A stretch of DNA of 64,000 nucleotides, from the NCBI RefSeq assembly GCF_030323265.1, contig NZ_CP104992.1:3943501-4007500 (forward strand), written 5' to 3'. Made by a program: the position numbers and the translations under genes. The stretch's first letter is position 1, and every line of letters begins with the position of its first letter. Origin of the DNA: Terrirhizobium terrae. GTDB lineage: Bacteria > Pseudomonadota > Alphaproteobacteria > Rhizobiales > Rhizobiaceae. The notes beneath the pieces are model-generated. The model made no database searches, was not told the origin of the DNA, and was given only the letters and a program-made list of their open reading frames with translations. Positions 8,894 to 18,409 of the stretch are shown here, one piece after another.

Positions 8894-10635
8894 TTAGTTC
8901 GACTGGCGGCGCAGGAAGGCCGGAATTTCCAGCTGGTCGTCTTCGTGATGCGACTGCGGAACGGCGCGGCCGTGATCGTCGAGATTGCCGCGACGCGGAG
9001 CATAGAGGCTCGCTTCCGGAGACAGCGGACGACGCTGCTGCGGAGCCGGGGCGGACGAAGTCATGTCAGCCTGGACATGCTCTTCTTCCTCACGGCGACC
9101 AAGCGAGTTGGTGATCCGCTTCAGGAGACCCATCGGACCACGCTCTTCCTGTACGTGCTGTACCGGCTGCGTGCGATGTTCCATCTCGGCCTTCACGACC
9201 GGCGGAAAGTCTTCGACCTTCGGCATGCGGACCGGTTCCATGACCGGCTCCTGGTAAGCCGGCTGGGCGAGCCGCGGTGCAGGCTGGCTCATGACCGGCG
9301 CCGGAGCGGGCTGGTGCTGAACCGGTGCCGGCTGCGGAGCAGGCTGGGCCGGACGAGCCATGACCGGAGCCGGAGCTTCGGTCGGAGCGGCTGCGAAGAG
9401 ACGGCTCTGCGGGCGGAAATCGTCCTGCGGCTGCGGGGCGACCGGCTGCGGAGCAGGCGTCGGGATTGCAAGAACCTGTTCCATTTCGGCTTCGGCCTGG
9501 CGGATGGTGTCTGCGATCGGATCGACCGGCTTGGCAGCCTGAGCTGCCTGGGGGCCTGCATTATCGCAGGCTGCTGTGCGGCCGGAGCCGGAGCAACGGC
9601 CGCCGAAGGACGGATAATCGGCTTCTGGGCAGCGCGCATTTCAGCGGCACGCAGGTCGACTTCACCGTGAGCGCGGTCGATGCCGGTGGCAACGACGGAC
9701 ACGCGGATCAGGCCTTCGAGCGCTTCGTCGAAGGTCGCGCCGAGGATGATGTTGGCGTCCGGATCGACTTCTTCGCGGATGCGGGTCGCAGCTTCGTCGA
9801 CTTCGAACAGGGTCAGGTCGCGACCGCCGGTGATGGAGATCAGCAGGCCCTGGGCGCCCTTCATCGAGGTTTCGTCGAGCAGCGGGTTGGCAATTGCAGC
9901 TTCGGCAGCCTGCATAGCGCGGCCCTGGCCGGACGCTTCGCCGGTACCCATCATCGCACGGCCCATCTCGCGCATCACCGAGCGAACGTCGGCGAAGTCG
10001 AGGTTGATCAGGCCTTCCTTGACCATCAGGTCGGTGATGCAGGCAACACCCGAGTAGAGAACCTGGTCGGCCATGGCGAAGGCGTCCGCGAAGGTCGTCT
10101 TGTCATTGGCGATACGGAACAGGTTCTGGTTCGGGATAACGATGAGGGTGTCGACCGACTTCTGCAGTTCCTCGATGCCCTGTTCGGCGAGACGCATGCG
10201 ACGCGCGCCTTCGAAGTGGAACGGCTTGGTAACGACGCCGACCGTCAGGATGCCCTTGTTGCGGGCTGCCTGTGCAACGACGGGAGCTGCACCCGTGCCG
10301 GTGCCGCCGCCCATGCCGGCGGTGACGAAGCACATATGCGTGCCGTTCAGATGGTCGATGATTTCATCGAGGCACTCTTCAGCGGCCGCGCGGCCGACTT
10401 CCGGCTGCGAACCGGCGCCGAGACCCTCGGTGACCTGCACGCCCATCTGGATGATGCGCGAGGACTTGGTCATGGTCAGTGCCTGGGCATCGGTATTGGC
10501 AACGACGAAATCGACGCCTTCGAGACCGGCCGTGATCATGTTGTTGACAGCGTTACCGCCGCCACCGCCGACGCCAAATACGGTGATCCGAGGCTTCAGC
10601 TCGGTAATATCAGGCTTTGCGAGCTTGATCGTCAT
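8894..10635 (-). CDS. ftsZ: Cell division GTPase FtsZ (one base missing near 9550)
   Basis: FtsZ polymerises into the Z ring that recruits the divisome. The N-terminal GTPase has AGMGGGTGTG at residues 106-115 and the T7 synergy loop NLDFADV at 211-217. After about residue 320 comes a long Pro/Ala/Gln-rich linker and the conserved C-terminal peptide EIPAFLRRQSN that binds FtsA and other anchors. The repaired length is 580 residues, the long form typical of rhizobial FtsZ. The frame breaks in the linker at a G5 run (9550-9554, plus strand); one more G joins both halves. It is 87 bp downstream of ftsA. Confidence 0.95.
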
Positions 10636-10722
10636 TGTACCTTTCCTTCTTCTCCTGGCCGCATCGCCGAGCTGGCCAAATTCATTTCTATGTCACTCTG
10701 ACAAGGGAGGGCTGACTCCCCG

Positions 10723-12055
10723 TCAAAAACTCTCTTTGAGCCACTGGCCAACGCGGGCCAGCCTGCCGTTTCCATTGCCGAGGGAGGCGATCAGGCCGCC
10801 CTGGGAAGCGTGTGTCTCCATGTCCGCGACCTGCGGGTAGATGATCAGGCCGACAGCAGTGGAGAAAGCCGGCCCCTTGGCAGCGGTCGGCAGACCCGAG
10901 ACGCCCATCGGGCGCCCGATTCTGTACGTTGCGGGCGAGGATGCGCCGCGCGGTTTCCGGCAGGCCCGTCAGCTGGCTTGCGCCGCCGGTGAGCACGACC
11001 CGCTTGCCGACGATCGGGCTGAAACCCGAGCGCTGGATGCGGTCACGGATCAGTTCGAGCGTCTCCTCGATGCGGGCGCTGACGATCCGGGTAATGAGCG
11101 AACGCGGCACCTGGGTCGGCTGGTCGCGATCGTCTTCGCCGATCGGCGGAACCGAGATCACGTCGCGCTCGTCGGCGCCGTTGGCCAGAGCCGAACCGTG
11201 AACCACCTTCATCCGCTCTGCATCTTCGATGCGGGTGGATAGGCCGCGTGCAAGGTCGGTGGTGACGTGATGGCCGCCGAGGCTGATCGCGTCCGTATGA
11301 ACGAGCTTGCCTTCGCAGAAGACGGAGATCGTCGTGGTGCCGCCACCCATGTCGATCGCAGCACAGCCGAGTTCGACTTCGTCGTCGACCAGGGCCGCAA
11401 GGCCGCTTGCGTAGGGCGTGGCAACGATGCCTTCGACCGAGAGATGCGCACGGTTGACGCAAAGCTCGAGGTTCTTCAGCGTCACGCGCTCCGAGGTGAC
11501 GACATGCATGTCGACGCCGAGTTCGTCACCATACATGGACAGCGGGTCGCGGATGCCGCGCTCGCCATCGAGCGAGAAGCCCGTCGGCAGTGAATGCAGG
11601 ATCGCACGATCCTGGCGCTGCGACTGCTGGCTGGCGGCGACGAGAACGCGGCGCAGGTCCGTGGTTTCGACTTCCTGGCCACCGAGATCGATGGTCGCGG
11701 TATAGACGTCGCTGGCAAGGCGGCCCGCGGAAACGTTGACGATCAGGCTGTCGACGGTGAGGCCAGCCATGCGCTCGGCCGCATCGACGGCGAGGCGTAC
11801 GACGCTTTCCGCTGCGTCGAGATCGGCGATGACACCGGATTTCACGCCGCGCGAACGCTGGTGGCCGATGCCGATGATCTCGATATGGTGCGTGCGGCCC
11901 GGCAGGATCTGGCTTTCCTGACGCGGGGTCAGGCGGGCGATCATGCAGACGACCTTCGTCGAGCCGATGTCGAGCACCGAGACGACGTGGCTGCGCTTGG
12001 ACGAAAGCGGCTTCATCCGCGGCAAACCGAAATGGGAGGAACCAAATACGCTCAC
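10723..12055 (-). CDS. ftsA: Cell division protein FtsA (frame broken at 10918-10924)
   Basis: FtsA is an actin-like ATPase that tethers FtsZ to the membrane. The actin fold motifs are visible: VLDIGSTKVVCMIA (phosphate 1), AAIDMGGGTTTISVF (phosphate 2) and VVLTGGASQLTGL (adenosine). The C-terminal GQWLKESF matches the amphipathic membrane-targeting helix. The break lies in RILARNV|RIGRPMGV: the strand reads CAGAATC and removal of the A restores CGAATC. The repaired length is 443 residues. ATG overlaps the ftsQ stop (ATGA), so the genes are coupled. Confidence 0.94.
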
Positions 12056-12975
12056 GACTGCCCTGCCTTCTTCAATGCCTTGGTCCGCTCTTCGACTGCT
12101 TCCTGGCGCCGCTCTGCAGCAGCGCTGGTCAGCTGGATCGTGGTTCTGTCGTTGAGGCGCAGGTCCACGGCGGCGATATCCCGCTCCAGAACGCGCTCTT
12201 CTTTTTCCAGGCGAGCGACGAGCGCCAGCGCCTTGGAAATTCCTTCTTCCGGCAGCTTCAGGACGATGCCGTTGTCGAGATGCAGGTCCCAGCGGCGGCT
12301 TGACACCCGCACATAGGCACGAACCCGGCTCGCCAGTTCAGGCCAGCCGTTCATCTCTTCGGCAAGCTGTGCCGCCGTCTTCTCCGCATCACGTCCGACG
12401 AAAAGCGGCAGCGAGGCGAACTTGTTGTCCTTCAGCGGCGCGATCACCGAACCGTTCTTCTCGATCAGCGAAAGCTCCGAGCCGTGCTGCCAGATCGCGA
12501 AAGCGGCGCGCTCCTTCAGCATGACCTCGATCGTGCGCGGGTAGACCTTGCGCACTTCCGCATATTCGACCCACGGCAGTTCCGAGAGCTTGCGGCGGGC
12601 GGCATCCACGTCGAGGGCGACGAGCGACGTCGTGCCGTCGAGACCAAGCAGCTGCAGGATGTCGATTTCCGACGTCTGGTCGTTGCCGGAGACGCGAACG
12701 TCCTCGATCGCAAAACCGACGGCAGCCGTCGTCGCCTGGGCAACCTCATGACCATGACCGCCGAGCGACATGCCGTAGAGACCGACGGCGGCAAAGAAGC
12801 CGAAGGTCGCAAAGGTACCGGTATGGCGCGGAATATCGATACGGCCTGTCGCGAGGCTGACCGCGAAGCGGACGACCCGTCGCAGGGGGCGTGGCAGAAC
12901 GCGGCGTTCATCGCCGATAGCGGCGCCGGAACGGCGATCAGAGCCACCCGTGATTTTCCCGATCAACGCAGACAC
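12052..12975 (-). CDS. ftsQ: Cell division protein FtsQ
   Basis: This 307-residue bitopic protein has a short Arg-rich cytoplasmic N-terminus (about residues 1-45), one membrane helix (about 55-75, FATFGFFAAVGLYGMSLGG) and a periplasmic POTRA domain (IEDVRVSGNDQTSEIDIL) followed by the FtsQ beta domain (LPWVEYAEVRKVYPRTIEVMLKE type). FtsQ recruits FtsB/FtsL to the septum. The start overlaps the end of ddl by 13 bp and the stop overlaps ftsA by 4 bp. Confidence 0.94.
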   Translation of the reverse strand: MSALIGKITGGSDRRSGAAIGDERRVLPRPLRRVVRFAVSLATGRIDIPRHTGTFATFGFFAAVGLYGMSLGGHGHEVAQATTAAVGFAIEDVRVSGNDQTSEIDILQLLGLDGTTSLVALDVDAARRKLSELPWVEYAEVRKVYPRTIEVMLKERAAFAIWQHGSELSLIEKNGSVIAPLKDNKFASLPLFVGRDAEKTAAQLAEEMNGWPELASRVRAYVRVSSRRWDLHLDNGIVLKLPEEGISKALALVARLEKEERVLERDIAAVDLRLNDRTTIQLTSAAAERRQEAVEERTKALKKAGQS

Positions 12976-13889
12976 GACGCGTCCTCCACCATCCAGCGAA
13001 CCAGCTCACCGAAGGAATATCCTGCGTGAACCGCCATTTCGGGCACGAGCGACGTTGGCGTCATTCCAGGCTGGGTATTGACCTCCAGCCAGATGAGTTC
13101 GCCGTCTTCCGAGAAGCGGTCGTCAAAACGGAAATCCGAGCGACTCACGCCACGGCAGCCGATCGCGTCGTGCGCCTTGACCGCCAATTCTTGTATTTTT
13201 TGGTAAATATTCGGTGAAATCTGTGCCGGGATGACATGCCTGGAGCCACCCGCCGCGTACTTGGCATCGTAGTCGTAGAAGCCGGGCCCCGTCGGAATGA
13301 CCTCGGTCACCCCAAGCGCCTTGCCGGCCATCACACCGCAGGTCAATTCGCGACCGTGGATATAACGCTCGACCATCACCTGATCGCCGTAGCGCCATTC
13401 GGAAGACGTGATGATCTGCGGCGGATGCGACTGGTCTTCGCCGACGATGACGACGCCAAAGGACGAGCCCTCCTTGACCGGCTTCACCACATATGGCGCC
13501 GGCATCGGATGAACAGACTTGAACTCGTGGCGATCCATGACCAAAGCCTCGGCCACAGGAATGCCGGCAGCCTTGGCGACGTGCTTCGCCTGGCCCTTGT
13601 CCATGGCAAGCGCAGACGCCAGTACGCCGGAATGCGTGTAGGGAATTTCGAGATATTCGAGGACACCCTGAATGGTGCCGTCTTCACCAAACGGTCCGTG
13701 AAGTGCATTGAAGGCAACGTCTGGGCGCAGATCTGAAAGAACGGCAGCAACATCACGACCCACATCCACACGGGTCACGCGATAGCCTTCGCCTTCCAGC
13801 GCCTCAGCGCACGCCGTACCGGACGACAGGCTGACAGGCCGCTCGGAAGAAAATCCTCCCATCAAAACAGCCACGTGCTTGCCACTCAT
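12963..13889 (-). CDS. ddl: D-alanine--D-alanine ligase
   Basis: The enzyme makes the D-Ala-D-Ala dipeptide that MurF adds to the stem peptide. It is an ATP-grasp protein of 308 residues: VLMGGFSSERPVSL at the start (Ddl signature), HGPFGEDGTIQG in the N-domain, then APYVVKPVKEGSSFGV, ELTCGVMAG, and the metal-binding end WLEVNTQPGMTPTSL. The start at 13889 is chosen because AAGGAGTGGTGG precedes it; an upstream in-frame ATG at 13964 has no such site. The gene leads the ddl-ftsQ-ftsA-ftsZ transcript. Confidence 0.94.
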   Translation of the reverse strand: MSGKHVAVLMGGFSSERPVSLSSGTACAEALEGEGYRVTRVDVGRDVAAVLSDLRPDVAFNALHGPFGEDGTIQGVLEYLEIPYTHSGVLASALAMDKGQAKHVAKAAGIPVAEALVMDRHEFKSVHPMPAPYVVKPVKEGSSFGVVIVGEDQSHPPQIITSSEWRYGDQVMVERYIHGRELTCGVMAGKALGVTEVIPTGPGFYDYDAKYAAGGSRHVIPAQISPNIYQKIQELAVKAHDAIGCRGVSRSDFRFDDRFSEDGELIWLEVNTQPGMTPTSLVPEMAVHAGYSFGELVRWMVEDASCLR

Positions 13890-13964
13890 CCACCACTCCT
13901 TGAAAAATAGTCCTACTCTGGGTGATCGCACTTGCGCCAACCTTGCGCCCTGCGACTCCTTCAA

Positions 13965-14277
13965 AACCTGTTCGCTATTGGTGCAGCAAAATGGTTAACA
14001 AATCGTTTACTTTGCTTAACGAGACAAGCCAAAGCACTGACTTAAAACGATAATTTTCGTCGCGAAATGGTTAACGTCATTTATCAAGAAGACTGATTAA
14101 GCGTAGGCGCCGGCAGAATCTGTTGTCCGACTCGCCGATTCTTTGATTCTGCGAAATCGTCGATTATTTTGCATTTGTTACCCGAAACAGGGTTTTCGCG
14201 GCCATAAAATTACGATACTGCCCGACGCGGCCCTCCCAAGAGCCTATTGGACACTCATTTTCTGAATTGGAATCAGT
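13965..14277. promoter_or_regulatory. AT-rich divergent promoter region between ddl and the MFS gene
   Basis: About 310 bp without a gene, clearly richer in A/T than both flanks. It contains three TTAAC motifs and one near-CtrA arrangement, TTAA-N7-TTTAC at 13995-14010 (one base off the TTAA-N7-TTAAC consensus). It must hold the promoter of the ddl-ftsQAZ block and that of the transporter. The CtrA assignment is tentative. Confidence 0.45.
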
Positions 14278-15582
14278 ATGACAAACGCGACGCAGTCCGC
14301 TTCGCCGTCTGCTGAGCCGTTAGCGCCTGTTGCAACGAACTCGCCTGCACAAGTCCTGACGGCCAGCGTGGTCGGCACGACGATCGAATTCTTCGATTTC
14401 TACGTTTACGCCACCGCAGCCGTCCTGGTGTTCCCGACCCTGTTCTTCCCGGGTTCGGATCCGACAAGCGCGCTTCTGGCTTCTTTCGCGACCTTCTCTA
14501 TCGCCTTCTTCGCCCGTCCGCTCGGTGCCATCGTGTTCGGCCACTACGGTGACCGTATCGGCCGTAAGACGACGCTCGTCGCAGCCCTTCTGACCATGGG
14601 TATTTCCACGGTCGTGATCGGCCTCCTGCCGACCTATGAGCAGATCGGCGTTCTCGCACCGCTGCTTCTGGCGCTTTGCCGTTTCGGCCAGGGCTTCGGC
14701 CTCGGCGGCGAATGGGGCGGCGCGGTTCTGCTGGCAACCGAGAACGCACCTCCGGGCAAGAAGAGCTGGTACGGCATGTTCCCGCAGCTCGGCGCACCGC
14801 TCGGCCTGTTCCTCTCCTCCGGCGTCTTCTGGATACTCCTGCACTTCATGTCCCAGGAAGCTCTTCTCTCCTGGGGATGGCGCGTGCCGTTCATCGCCTC
14901 GATCGCGCTGATCGCCATCGGCCTCTGGGTCCGCCTCTCGATCACCGAAACCCCGGCCTTCCAGAAGGCCATCGACAGCCATGAGCGCGTCGAAGTTCCG
15001 GTTGCCGAACTGTTCCGCAAGCACAAGCGCAGCCTCGTGCTCGGCACCTTCGTGGCGCTCGCCACATTCGTGCTGTTCTACATCGGCTCGGCCTATCTTC
15101 TGTCCTACAACGTCAAGGTCCTGAAGATGCCGTTCCTGGATGCGCTGGAAGTGCAGCTCCTCGGCTCCGTCGTCTTCGGCATCTTCATCGTGGTCATCGG
15201 CAAGCTGGCCGAAAAATACGGCCGCCGGGAAATGCTGATCGTCACGACCGCGCTGATCGCCGCATTCTCCTTCTTCCTTCCCTACCTGATGACCAACGGC
15301 GAAGGCATGATCTTCCTGTTCGTGGTGCTCGCCATGGTGCTGATGGGCATGACCTACGGCCTGATCGGCACGGCGCTTGCCGCCCTGTTCCCGACCTCCG
15401 TGCGTTACACGGGCTCGTCGATCACCTTCAACTTCGCCGGTATCTTCGGCGCGTCGCTGGCCCCTTACATCGCCACCTACCTGCAGGCGAATTACGGCAT
15501 GACCTATGTCGGCTACTACCTCTTCGTAGCCGCCCTCGTCACACTCGCCTGCATCTTCCTGTCGGGCAAGGACGAGGTCTGA
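14278..15582 (+). CDS. MFS transporter, metabolite:H+ symporter (MHS) family
   Basis: This 434-residue protein has 12 hydrophobic segments. The MHS/ShiA-ProP type is shown by TTIEFFDFYVYATAA at the start, the loop 2-3 motif GHYGDRIGRKTTLV, and RFGQGFGLGGEWGGAVLLATE in helix 4-5. The second half repeats GKLAEKYGRREML. Relatives carry shikimate, proline/betaine, alpha-ketoglutarate or citrate with protons; the cargo here is unknown. It sits on the plus strand inside the otherwise minus-strand dcw cluster, between ddl and murB, and has its own terminator. Confidence 0.87.
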   Translation: MTNATQSASPSAEPLAPVATNSPAQVLTASVVGTTIEFFDFYVYATAAVLVFPTLFFPGSDPTSALLASFATFSIAFFARPLGAIVFGHYGDRIGRKTTLVAALLTMGISTVVIGLLPTYEQIGVLAPLLLALCRFGQGFGLGGEWGGAVLLATENAPPGKKSWYGMFPQLGAPLGLFLSSGVFWILLHFMSQEALLSWGWRVPFIASIALIAIGLWVRLSITETPAFQKAIDSHERVEVPVAELFRKHKRSLVLGTFVALATFVLFYIGSAYLLSYNVKVLKMPFLDALEVQLLGSVVFGIFIVVIGKLAEKYGRREMLIVTTALIAAFSFFLPYLMTNGEGMIFLFVVLAMVLMGMTYGLIGTALAALFPTSVRYTGSSITFNFAGIFGASLAPYIATYLQANYGMTYVGYYLFVAALVTLACIFLSGKDEV

Positions 15583-15606
15583 TCCCAGCCGGAATCAAGT
15601 CATAAG

Positions 15607-15644
15607 AAAAGCCCGCGAAGCCATTGGCCTCGCGGGCTTTTTTT
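15607..15644 (+). terminator. Rho-independent terminator after the MFS gene
   Basis: AGCCCGCGAAG / CCTCGCGGGCT hairpin with a 7-nt loop and a run of seven T, about 25 bp past the MFS stop. The A run on its other side lets it also end transcripts coming from murB. Confidence 0.9.
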
Positions 15645-15668
15645 ATGTTCAACCCCAAACTGACGCCA

Positions 15669-15773
15669 TCAGCGATGGTGGGGATTTTTATAATAGTCGT
15701 AGACGAGCCACGCACCGCCAAACGCGGAAACGATCCACGGGAATACGTACCAAAAGAATTCCTGCGAGCTCAT
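15669..15773 (-). CDS. Small single-span membrane protein (34 residues)
   Basis: A 34-residue reading frame beginning MSSQEFFWYVF, with one hydrophobic helix (about residues 6-24, containing PWIVSAFGGAWLVY) and a basic His-rich tail YYKNPHHR. Its ATG overlaps the stop of the 84-residue gene upstream (ATGA), so it is translated by coupling as the last gene after murB. I do not recognise a family. Small size, overlap and the membrane helix argue that it is real and may work with its neighbour. Confidence 0.6.
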   Translation of the reverse strand: MSSQEFFWYVFPWIVSAFGGAWLVYDYYKNPHHR

Positions 15774-16024
15774 GCCTTCAGTCCTCCAAGGACGCGTTGT
15801 GCCATCCAATGTAGTATGACAGCGCCAAAAATCCAACCCAGCATGATCGTCGCCGAATTCAGGCTAGCAGAGGATGGACTGAGAGAAAGAACCTGCCCGA
15901 GAACGCCCACAGCGATGAAAGCGGTCGACAAACGATCGAGAGCGCCAGCCAGAAGCTTTCGCCGCTCGTTATTGATCAGAACAAGCCGAATTCGATCCTC
16001 TCTGGAAAATTCGGCTTCGCTCAT
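15770..16024 (-). CDS. Small two-span membrane protein downstream of murB (84 residues)
   Basis: The 84-residue protein starts MSEAEFSREDRIRLVLINNE, a charged cytoplasmic segment, followed by two hydrophobic helices (about residues 28-48 and 55-76, the latter IMLGWIFGAVILHWMAQRVL). The ATG overlaps the murB stop by one base, and its stop overlaps the next small gene. No known domain was recognised. Position at the end of a lipid II synthesis operon suggests, but does not prove, an envelope role. Confidence 0.7.
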   Translation of the reverse strand: MSEAEFSREDRIRLVLINNERRKLLAGALDRLSTAFIAVGVLGQVLSLSPSSASLNSATIMLGWIFGAVILHWMAQRVLGGLKA

Positions 16025-16998
16025 CACTCCGTAGTCGCCCCCTGGAACGGCTTCACTTCCCGTCCCGGCATGAATATACCGAGCCGCTTGATCTCCCATT
16101 CCAGCTTGACGCCCGAATCCTCGAATACGCGCTGGCGCACCATCTCGCCGAGATATTCGAGATCGTAGCCGGTCGCATGGCCGATATTGATCATGAAGTT
16201 GCAGTGAAGCGACGACATCTGCGCGCCGCCGTTCATCAGGCCGCGGCAACCTGCATCGTCGATCACCTTCCAGGCGGAATGGCCGGGCGGGTTCTTGAAG
16301 GTCGAACCGCCGGTCTTTTCCTTCACCGGCTGCACCGTCTCGCGATGCTGGCGCACGGCGTCCATATCGGCACGGATCTTCGCCCTGTCTTCCGGATAGC
16401 CCTCGAAGACAGCGTGGGTGAAGATCAGATCCTTGGCCGCCGACGAATGGCGGTAGCTGTAGCCCATGTCGGCCTTGCTCAGCACATGCTGGTTGCCCTG
16501 GCGATCGACGGCATGCACCTCGACCAGCCGCTCCGCCGTCTCGCCGCCATTGGCACCCGCGTTCATCCGCAGCGCACCGCCGATCGAGCCGGGAATGCCG
16601 TAATAGAAGGCGAACCCGCCGATCCCGTTGTCCATCGCCATGGCCGCAATATGCTTGTCCGGGCAGATGGCGCCCGCACGGATGCGGTTGTCGCCGATCA
16701 GATCCACCTGACCGAACCCTTTGGCGGAAAGACGCACGACGACGCCCGGGATGCCGCCATCGCGCACCAAAAGGTTCGAACCCACGCCGACCACCGTCAG
16801 CGGCACCTCTTCCGGCAGCAATTTCAAAAATGTCACCAGATCGTCGATGTCATGCGGCTGGAACATCAGTTCGGCCAGACCGCCGGCCTGGAACCACGTG
16901 ACGCGATCCATCGGCGCATCCGGCGTCAGACGGCCGCGCAGTTCCTTGACCCCATCCCCGAGCGAGGCCAGCAGCTTATCCCCATTCACCTGCTTCAT
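16024..16998 (-). CDS. murB: UDP-N-acetylenolpyruvoylglucosamine reductase MurB
   Basis: MurB reduces UDP-GlcNAc-enolpyruvate to UDP-MurNAc using FAD and NADPH. The 324-residue protein shows the FAD-binding pattern VVGVGSNLLVRDGGIPGVV, the YGIPGSIGGALRMNAGANG loop, YSYRHSS and the late GGSTFKNPPGHSAWKVIDDAG segment with the catalytic serine of GSTFKNP. It ends with VFEDSGVKLEWEIKRLG. The start at 16998 lies 2 bp past the murC stop. An upstream in-frame ATG at 17049 would overlap murC and is less likely. Confidence 0.95.
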   Translation of the reverse strand: MKQVNGDKLLASLGDGVKELRGRLTPDAPMDRVTWFQAGGLAELMFQPHDIDDLVTFLKLLPEEVPLTVVGVGSNLLVRDGGIPGVVVRLSAKGFGQVDLIGDNRIRAGAICPDKHIAAMAMDNGIGGFAFYYGIPGSIGGALRMNAGANGGETAERLVEVHAVDRQGNQHVLSKADMGYSYRHSSAAKDLIFTHAVFEGYPEDRAKIRADMDAVRQHRETVQPVKEKTGGSTFKNPPGHSAWKVIDDAGCRGLMNGGAQMSSLHCNFMINIGHATGYDLEYLGEMVRQRVFEDSGVKLEWEIKRLGIFMPGREVKPFQGATTE

Positions 16999-17000
16999 TC

Positions 17001-18409
17001 TCACGTTCCCGATATGCTTTCCAATTCCTTCGGCAAGACCGCCGCCCATTGCGTGATATTGCCAGCCCCCAGAAGAACCACGAAATCACCCGGTTTCGCA
17101 ATGCCTGAAACGATGGGGGCCAATTCTGCAGGCGTCGTCATGTAGCGCGCGTCGCGATGACCTCCGGCGCGGATGCGCGAAACCAACGCTTCGGAATTCA
17201 CGCCCTCGATCGGATCTTCGCCCGCCGCATAGACCGGCGCAAGGATAATGCTGTCCGCGTCGTTGAAGCAGGTCGCGAAATCCTCGAACAGGCTCGCCAG
17301 GCGCGAATAGCGATGCGGCTGATGAACCGCGATGATGCGGCCCTTGCAGGCCTCGCGCGCAGCTCTCAGCACCGCCTTGATCTCGACCGGGTGGTGTCCG
17401 TAGTCGTCGAACACCTGAACGCCGTTCCAGGTTCCGGTCAGCGTGAAGCGGCGCTTGACGCCACCGAAGGCCGCGAGCCCCTTGCGGATATCGTCCTCGG
17501 AAATGCCCAGACGATTGGCGACCGCAATCGCCGCGGTCGCATTGGAAATGTTGTGACGGCCGGGCATCGGCAGCGTCAGATCCTTGAACGAGAACACGCG
17601 GCCGGTGCGCCGACGGCGGATTTCCACGTCGAAAGTCGCCTTCGTCCCGTCCATGCGGATGTTGGAAAAGCGAGCATCGGCCTGTGGGTTTTCCCCATAG
17701 GTGACGATCTTGCGGTCCTCGATCTTGCCGACCAACGCCTGCACTTCCGGATGATCGATGCATAAAACGCCGAAACCGTAGAACGGCACGTTCTCGACGA
17801 ACTGCCGGAAGGCAGCCCGCACCGCATCGAAATTGCCGTAGTGGTCGAGATGTTCCGGGTCGATATTGGTCACGACCGCCACTTCGGCAGGCAGTTTCAG
17901 GAAGGTGCCGTCCGATTCGTCGGCCTCCACCACCATCCACTCGCCCTCGCCCATGCGGGCATTAGTGCCATAGGCATTGATGATGCCGCCATTGATGACC
18001 GTCGGGTCGAGATTGCCGGCTTCAAAAGCGTCGCGACCATCGACGTCGTCGTCGTCTTGCCATGCGTGCCGCCGATCGCGATCGCATTGCGGAAGCGCAT
18101 CAGCTCGGCCAGCATTTCGGCGCGGCGCACGATCGGCAGCGATTTTTCACGCGCGGCGATCAGTTCCGGATTGCTCTTCTTGATCGCGGTCGAGACGACC
18201 ACCACTTCGGCGTCACCGAGATTCTCGGCCTGATGACCGACGAAAACCTCGATGCCCTTGTCGCGCAGGCGCTGCACATTGGCGCTGTCCGACTGGTCGG
18301 AACCCTGGACGCGATGACCTAGATTGTGCAGCACTTCGGCAATGCCGCTCATGCCGATACCGCCGATACCGATGAAATGTACGAGGCCGATGGCCTTGGG
18401 CATCTTCAT
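17001..18409 (-). CDS. murC: UDP-N-acetylmuramate--L-alanine ligase MurC (one base missing near 18024)
   Basis: MurC adds the first amino acid, L-Ala, to UDP-MurNAc. It has HFIGIGGIGMSGIAE (nucleotide-sugar binding), the Mur P-loop GGTHGKTTTTSMV, VVEADESDGTFL, DPEHLDHYG and the C-terminal HQPHRYSR. The frame breaks just after the P-loop helix: one missing base near 18021-18030 would restore VATLLEAGNLDPTVI. The repaired length is 469 residues. The start ATG overlaps the murG stop (ATGA). The gene is essential, so a sequencing error is the likely cause. Confidence 0.94.
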
